Shown in pieces: positions 6,998-10,982 of a DNA stretch of 10,982 nucleotides (positions are counted from its first letter, which is position 1; every line of letters starts with the position of its first letter). The notes beneath the pieces are model-generated. The model did not search any database. It had not been told where the DNA came from and worked only from the letters and a program-made list of their open reading frames with translations. Source of the stretch: Tannerella sp. Lineage in GTDB: Bacteria > Bacteroidota > Bacteroidia > Bacteroidales > Tannerellaceae. The stretch is taken from positions 1 to 10,982 of the forward strand of contig JAITBC010000225.1 in the NCBI GenBank assembly GCA_031283785.1, given 5' to 3'. The position numbers were made by a program, and so were the translations under genes.

Positions 6998-8122
6998 CTA
7001 TTGTTTTGCATACGGCACTTCTATACTCGTTGTAACTTGTAGCGGATATGAAAATATTTCAGCCATATCGCCGCCAATTTCAGTTTTGTTCGTATTGCAG
7101 ACAAGCGTATATTGCGACAGACCGTCCAACAATCGCGTCGTATATGACGGATTGCCAATATTGAGAATGTCAAGTGTCATTTTTACCGCAATAATAGTAA
7201 CAAAATTAATATCTGCAGAAATACCCGGTTCAAATGCTGCTTTTTCCAAATCCTCTTCATTGGTATAGAATTTGCGGTTTTGATTTACACGTCCCGAAGT
7301 ATCGCCTGTTATAGCCATAAAATCGGCGTATGTAGGCATTCCTTTCGGCAGGCAATAAAATATTTCGCCCGCAAAAGCCCGTTCCCAGCAGCCAATAGAC
7401 ATTAGAGCCATTCCTGCTTCCTGTGCTATTTTGTTGGCATACAAATCTCCTTCGCGATTATCCGCGCCGCCTATTACAATAACGTTTTCATCACAAAATT
7501 CTTCCAGAATTGCCAATGGAACTTCCTGAATAATCCTATTCTGCGTGATAATTTTCGCATTCGGATTGATCTTCAAAATACGTTCTTTTACTGCATCTAC
7601 CTTGTATTTGCCCACATCAAGTATTCCGCATTGATGACGGCAAATATTGTGGTAACCCAGAATATCATTGTCAATCAGCATAAAACGCCCTACGCCTGCA
7701 CGTGCAAGTTCGAGTGCAACTAAACTACCTACCGAGCCACAGCCAACCAACATTGCACCTTTGGAAAGCATTATGTCGGATTCGAGTATGCCCGTGTTAC
7801 GTGAAAATACGTCCATTTTCAGCATGTACAACTCTTGTTTGCATTCTTTAAGTACGGGGAAATGAATGAATTTCAGTTTATTGTTTTCCCAAAAACCGAC
7901 AAGACACGGCATTTCGCTTCCATCCGCCGATGCAGGTAAAACGGGTTTTTCCATAAAAATTTCTCCGAGTTTGCAAACATTTTTCGCCTTTTGGGTTGAA
8001 ACAATATTAAACGAATATGTGTTTTCTACATAAATTCCAAACACTTCACCTATGTAATGGCTGCTTTCTATTTCCTCAGGAAAATAAACAACAGGTATAA
8101 TTTTCTTTTTGAATACATCCAT
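6998..8122 (-). CDS. E1/ThiF-like adenylating enzyme
   Basis: This 374-residue protein contains an E1-like Rossmann ATP-binding domain from about residue 115. The nucleotide loop is GCGSVGS (127-133), followed by LARAGVG, the acidic IDND (150-153), Asn159 and Arg162, and Lys172, the usual ATP/Mg contacts of ThiF/MoeB/Uba1 enzymes. Family members adenylate the C-terminal Gly of a ubiquitin-like protein or peptide. Cys245 (SIGCWERAF) or Cys257 in the later loop could be the thioester-forming residue. Residues 1-115 form an extra domain I cannot assign; its order of strands faintly recalls a degenerate JAB fold. The gene lies 2 bases after the JAB gene and in one run with the E2-like gene, matching the E1-E2-JAB set of bacterial ubiquitin-like conjugation systems such as Bil, type II CBASS accessory genes and related operons. 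It is too long and in the wrong context for a plain thiamin or molybdopterin enzyme. Confidence 0.85.
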   Translation of the reverse strand: MDVFKKKIIPVVYFPEEIESSHYIGEVFGIYVENTYSFNIVSTQKAKNVCKLGEIFMEKPVLPASADGSEMPCLVGFWENNKLKFIHFPVLKECKQELYMLKMDVFSRNTGILESDIMLSKGAMLVGCGSVGSLVALELARAGVGRFMLIDNDILGYHNICRHQCGILDVGKYKVDAVKERILKINPNAKIITQNRIIQEVPLAILEEFCDENVIVIGGADNREGDLYANKIAQEAGMALMSIGCWERAFAGEIFYCLPKGMPTYADFMAITGDTSGRVNQNRKFYTNEEDLEKAAFEPGISADINFVTIIAVKMTLDILNIGNPSYTTRLLDGLSQYTLVCNTNKTEIGGDMAEIFSYPLQVTTSIEVPYAKQ

Positions 8123-8124
8123 GA

Positions 8125-9180
8125 TTATATTATAAATTCATCAACAGTAATTTGATTATTTTTTAACGCATTATATTTATTAAGCCATTTAATAGACACA
8201 TCCATCACGTTAAGCCCGTTGATTTGTGAATTTTCCAAAATCTCCGACACTGTCAGATACGTTTTCCCATCGGTGTCCGTAGCAATATAAGGCAGTCGAT
8301 AATCACAACAAAGTCGTGTTATTTGAGGATTGCTAATATACACCCTGAACTCGTTCATATCTTCGTCATAATTTTTCGGGTAAATCATGTTTAGCATCCA
8401 CTCACCGTATTTAACGGATAAAACCAGATGTCCGTTTTCAACATTTTTCTGAACGTAAGTATATTTCCTGATTAAAGAGTTAAGTTCTGAGTCCGCTTTT
8501 TCCCTGTTTTTTTCAAACCATGCAATGCTTGCAGATGCATTGTTGACTGCCTGCACGTTTGCATTGTCGGCCCCATCTTTCCTGTTTCTGTCGAAGATTT
8601 TTTTTAAATACCCGATAACAGACTGCCTCTTTATTTTTTGCTTTTTCATTGCTTTCTCCGGTAAAGACGGATTTATACCTTGCTCCGGATAATATTTCAG
8701 ATTAAAAAAATCCGGTGGAATCAAATCGTCTCCTACCGCCACCTCCATTTTTTGATACGAAAAAGGCAGACTCACGTGATACATTGTCAAGCGGAAAACA
8801 GGATCTATATTTACCAGACCGGAAATCGCACCTGCCTGATTAAGTAAGGCATATTCGCGGTTTGTTGTATCGTCCATACTCGAAAAAACATCCATACTGC
8901 CGGGATGACGATGCCAGAGACCCAATAAATTCAGTTCGGTTTTATACTGAGAAGATACTGAATTTGCGACATAATCAACAAATTCAGTATCATATTCAAA
9001 ATATGCCGATTGAAAGATGGAATTTTTCCCCGGAGGGATAACTTCCATCACTACCCAAATCCCGTTGTCCAGCAAATATCCCAACAAAATTCCACCGGTT
9101 TCAAGTGGGTGTTTGGCAAAACTTTCGCTGATGATTGCGTTGTACGCTTTGTTGGAAAACACTACGGTAATCTTGTCCAT
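8125..9180 (-). CDS. JAB/JAMM metalloprotease fused to an inactive E2-like domain
   Basis: Residues 1 to about 140 are a JAB (MPN+, JAMM) isopeptidase domain: Glu27 in ETGGILLGY and the zinc motif His90-x-His92-x7-Ser100-x2-Asp103 (LWHRHPG...SSMDD) are all present, so it should be active. After a basic linker (about 175-205), residues about 222-345 follow the order of an E2 (UBC) fold: an N-terminal helix, strands ending in EWMLNMIYPKNYDED, VYISNPQI, then LPYIATDTDGKTYLTVSEI and a final helix VSIKWLNKY. Set against the neighbouring E2-like protein, the Cys position is Thr310 and the His position is Tyr298, so this domain would be non-catalytic, like UEV proteins. The family cuts isopeptide or linear bonds after ubiquitin-like modifiers. 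Here it would mature the modifier or reverse conjugation, with the dead E2 part holding the modifier or E1. Total length (351) is well above a bare JAB protein. The JAB call is firm; the E2-like call is by eye. Confidence 0.85.
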   Translation of the reverse strand: MDKITVVFSNKAYNAIISESFAKHPLETGGILLGYLLDNGIWVVMEVIPPGKNSIFQSAYFEYDTEFVDYVANSVSSQYKTELNLLGLWHRHPGSMDVFSSMDDTTNREYALLNQAGAISGLVNIDPVFRLTMYHVSLPFSYQKMEVAVGDDLIPPDFFNLKYYPEQGINPSLPEKAMKKQKIKRQSVIGYLKKIFDRNRKDGADNANVQAVNNASASIAWFEKNREKADSELNSLIRKYTYVQKNVENGHLVLSVKYGEWMLNMIYPKNYDEDMNEFRVYISNPQITRLCCDYRLPYIATDTDGKTYLTVSEILENSQINGLNVMDVSIKWLNKYNALKNNQITVDEFII

Positions 9181-9197
9181 ATTTTTTTATTACAAAT

Positions 9198-9845
9198 TTA
9201 AATACCACCGTGTTCGTTGAATTTCTCTTTAGATAAGTCGCCCATCAATACAAGTTCAAAAGCCATCAACCATTTCACAGCCCAAGCCATTACCGACGCT
9301 GCCGATGTTTGAATCTCGCCAATATTAATATTACTTGCTTCTGCCGTACATAAATATAATCCATCGTCACCTCGAAGCAAATGAGTGGGTCTCCATCCCA
9401 AATCCTCAATTAAGTCCTCAATAGTGGGTTCCAGCAGGTGTATGTGAACCGAACTTCCCATCACTGATTGAGGGTGATTGTTCTGATATATCGCGGAAAC
9501 CTGCCATTTGTTATTGCCCACTATGCCAATATTCAATTCACCCAACCATGCAAGTCTTCCATCGTCAAGTTTTATCAGTTCGAAATCAGGAAACGCCTTT
9601 TGCATGGCTTCTATTTCATCTTCCAATAATTGAGGGTCATTGTCGTACCACTGGTTAAAAGCCAGTTTTCCCGGTGGGGTACTGATGTTGGCTTCACCTC
9701 TGTTTTCGGTAACATTTCCCCGTGTACCAACTTTTACTTTTTCGCCATTAAGCAATTTCCGCGCCAGTTCCTGACGCTTCTTCTTTTCGTCGGTTTCACT
9801 TGCTAACCGACCATTTGGAATGTTTGTCATTTTAAATTTATTCAT
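9198..9845 (-). CDS. E2-like ubiquitin-conjugating-fold protein
   Basis: The 215-residue product has a basic, probably flexible N-terminus (to about residue 60) and then a domain with the order of a bacterial E2-like fold: helix LLEDEIEAMQKAFP, strands around DDGRLAWLGEL and NKWQVSAIYQNNHP, VHIHLLEPTI, then THLLRGDDGLYLCTAEA and a last helix SVMAWAVKWLMAFELV. His155 and Cys166 lie 11 residues apart, very like the His...Cys spacing of the HPN...C region of E2 enzymes, so Cys166 is the candidate thioester residue. It would accept a modifier from the E1 two genes downstream. It starts the run of closely spaced genes, 17 bases before the JAB gene. The start at 9845 has an A-rich leader (AAAAAAAGAAATATT); Met6 is an alternative. 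No ubiquitin-like partner is seen nearby. Confidence 0.75.
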   Translation of the reverse strand: MNKFKMTNIPNGRLASETDEKKKRQELARKLLNGEKVKVGTRGNVTENRGEANISTPPGKLAFNQWYDNDPQLLEDEIEAMQKAFPDFELIKLDDGRLAWLGELNIGIVGNNKWQVSAIYQNNHPQSVMGSSVHIHLLEPTIEDLIEDLGWRPTHLLRGDDGLYLCTAEASNINIGEIQTSAASVMAWAVKWLMAFELVLMGDLSKEKFNEHGGI

Positions 9846-9943
9846 AATATTTCTTTTTTTGCCCCAATCCCAAAAGAGGGACTGTGATTAGTCTCTATCA
9901 TTTTTTTTACAAGTAAAATTTCACACGGTTTCATCTTCTCCAT

Positions 9944-10036
9944 CCGCACAGGTTCTTTTGCGACACTCGCAAAGGCTCGATTGCGACACTCGCAAAAGCC
10001 CGATTGCGACACCCGCACAGGCTCCTTTGCGGCGCT
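9944..10036. repeat. Four tandem 23-24 bp palindromic repeats
   Basis: Units lie at 9944-9967, 9968-9990, 9991-10013 and 10014-10036. Each is a variant of cgcaaaggctcgattgcgacact. Across the units the pieces TTGCGA and TCGCAA form 6-bp stems with a 3-base loop (TTGCGA-cac-TCGCAA). The unit length is not a multiple of three, so the array is unlikely to be selected as coding sequence, although a frame stays open through it. It lies between the HU-like gene and the E2-JAB-E1 cluster, in its 5' leader or promoter region. It could be a regulator binding array, a structured leader, or a length-variable repeat. Confidence 0.8.
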
Positions 10037-10051
10037 CATAAAAATTCGACA

Positions 10052-10792
10052 TTACCGTACCGTTAATATCCTGTCAAAATTCGCTGTGCGCGGCTCTTTC
10101 AACGGCGCTTTGCTGTTCCCGCTAAACTGCGTAGTCAACTCTATCCGGTACGTTCCTGCCGCCAGAACCGGTATGACCACTATCAACTCCGAAGGATTGT
10201 TGGTCACAATGTCCGAACTCTCTACCTTCGTACGTTTGGAAGTGGCTTGATTGACGAAGTAAACGCCGTTGTCGGCATGTTCGCCTGCAATTTTGATTTT
10301 GTATCCGGCGATTCGCAGGTTACGTTCCGGCGTCAGCAGATCGTTGACGCTGCCGATCTTCACATCGACCACCTGTGCAATCTCCGTTCCGGTGTCGGCT
10401 ATGCCGAGTACCTCTACCGATATCTGCTCCATCTCCTTGCGCAGCAGGGCGCCCTGATGAAATTCGAACAGCAACACGTGTTTCTTCGGGTCGAAGGTCT
10501 CGACGGGACTGTCAAATGTCCCCCTGATGTGCACGCCTGCGACAAACCAGCCCGTGTTTACCGAATAGCCGTCGCACAACTGGTAGCCCATTTCTTTGAA
10601 AAACAGATTTACCGCATGTTCCATGGCTGAAGCCGAAATATCCGCTCCGCCGCGTGTAGCGGCTGTCACGCAAATGTCTCCGATACCCAGAGAGCGTTCC
10701 GATTCAACCCGCGCCGTGTAGTCGTTCGGGTTGTCCTGTGTCAAACGGTTGTCGTACAACCAAGCCTTGATTTTGTGCAAAATAGTTGCCAT
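10052..10792 (-). CDS. HU-like DNA-binding/DUF4469 protein
   Basis: The 246-residue product matches a Bacteroidota family with an HU/IHF-like N-terminal domain and a C-terminal DUF4469 domain of immunoglobulin-like fold. Recognisable parts are the N-terminal ILHKIKAWLYDN, the RGGADISASAMEHAVNLFF helix, NTGWFVAGVHIRGTFDSP in the beta arm, FEFHQGALLRKE closing the first domain (about 1-122), and the GSVNDLLTPERNLRIAGYKI and ASKRTKV-like strands, ending in LKEPRTANFDRILTVR. Length is usual for the family. HU-like proteins bend or bind DNA, but this subfamily has no firmly known role and is often found in many copies near mobile or surface-gene loci. It ends about 200 bases before the E2-like gene, with the tandem repeat between them, so it is probably a separate transcription unit. 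A direct role in the conjugation system is not shown. Confidence 0.88.
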   Translation of the reverse strand: MATILHKIKAWLYDNRLTQDNPNDYTARVESERSLGIGDICVTAATRGGADISASAMEHAVNLFFKEMGYQLCDGYSVNTGWFVAGVHIRGTFDSPVETFDPKKHVLLFEFHQGALLRKEMEQISVEVLGIADTGTEIAQVVDVKIGSVNDLLTPERNLRIAGYKIKIAGEHADNGVYFVNQATSKRTKVESSDIVTNNPSELIVVIPVLAAGTYRIELTTQFSGNSKAPLKEPRTANFDRILTVR

Positions 10793-10881
10793 ATTTTTAT
10801 CTGTTTAATTTTATCCCTACTCGTAAGGCTTTTCAGGTTTCGCCCCGCTTTTCGCAGAAATGCATTTTACCGCCTCTCTGC

Positions 10882-10904
10882 AGGGTTGCCGGAAACCCTT
10901 TTTC
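10882..10904 (+). terminator. Plus-oriented terminator-like hairpin upstream of the HU-like gene
   Basis: AGGGTT (10882-10887) pairs with AACCCT (10894-10899) over a 6-base loop and is followed by TTTT. The shape is that of a short intrinsic terminator on the plus strand, but no plus-strand gene reads into it within the window. It may instead be a leader hairpin of the minus-strand HU-like gene. The rest of 10793-10982 shows no gene. Confidence 0.25.
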
Positions 10905-10982
10905 AGTCGTTAGCGTTAAATGATTAATTATCGGTTGAACCCATTCCGTTGTTCGACTCCGTCCGGGGTCGAATGTCCGGTG

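Noticed and set aside
9198..9215. C-terminal HGGI of the E2-like protein as a ubiquitin-like Gly-Gly tail
   Set aside because: The protein has the E2 order of motifs rather than a beta-grasp fold, and a single GG near a C-terminus is common by chance.
9944..10036. CRISPR array
   Set aside because: The units are directly adjacent with no unique spacers, so this is a plain tandem repeat.
9842..10039. 65-residue frame on the minus strand through the tandem repeats
   Set aside because: Most of it is translated from the non-triplet 23-bp repeats, with no recognisable domain; the repeat alone explains the open frame.
10945..10982. GTTCGACTCC and GGTCGAAT resembling a tRNA T-arm
   Set aside because: The flanking bases do not form a T-stem or acceptor stem on either strand; it is only a 6-bp inverted repeat near the window edge.

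Overview
The window looks like a Bacteroidales (Bacteroidota) chromosome segment in which every supportable gene lies on the minus strand. Three things point to this group: an HU-like/DUF4469 protein at 10052-10792 of a type known almost only from Bacteroidota; A-rich, Shine-Dalgarno-poor sequence before most starts; and short interspersed palindromic elements of the kind common in Bacteroidales intergenic DNA.

Layout in transcription order, right to left. (1) An HU-like DNA-binding/DUF4469 protein. (2) A roughly 200-base spacer with four copies of a 23-24 bp tandem repeat, each able to fold into a small hairpin. (3) A tight cluster of five genes with gaps of 2-17 bases: an E2-like ubiquitin-conjugating-fold protein with a candidate catalytic Cys; a JAB/JAMM metalloprotease fused to what I read as a catalytically dead E2-like domain; an E1/ThiF-like adenylating enzyme; a membrane-anchored protein with two duplicated MORN blocks; and a secreted TPR-MORN protein with a beta-rich, outer-membrane-like C-terminus. 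(4) After a 236-base gap with a hairpin and a weak promoter candidate, a 918-residue zinc-ribbon plus Sel1-repeat protein. (5) A 57-residue Cys-rich peptide at 1605-1778, probably a RiPP precursor. (6) A 132-base MITE-like element. (7) A radical SAM/SPASM enzyme, the probable maturase of that peptide. (8) A gene-poor left end with a second MITE-like element and a possible terminator.

The centre of interest is the E2-JAB-E1 cassette. E1 would adenylate the C-terminus of a ubiquitin-like modifier, E2 would carry it as a thioester, and the JAB protein would process the modifier or remove it. No ubiquitin-like protein is visible in the window. The next two genes, with 9-base gaps, encode envelope proteins sharing MORN and TPR-like modules, so the modification system may act on, or report to, an inner/outer membrane pair. 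The Sel1 protein could be a scaffold. The peptide/radical SAM pair may be a separate two-gene RiPP locus or a further part of the same island. The functional links are inferred from gene order and domain recognition by eye; no search or structure prediction was run.
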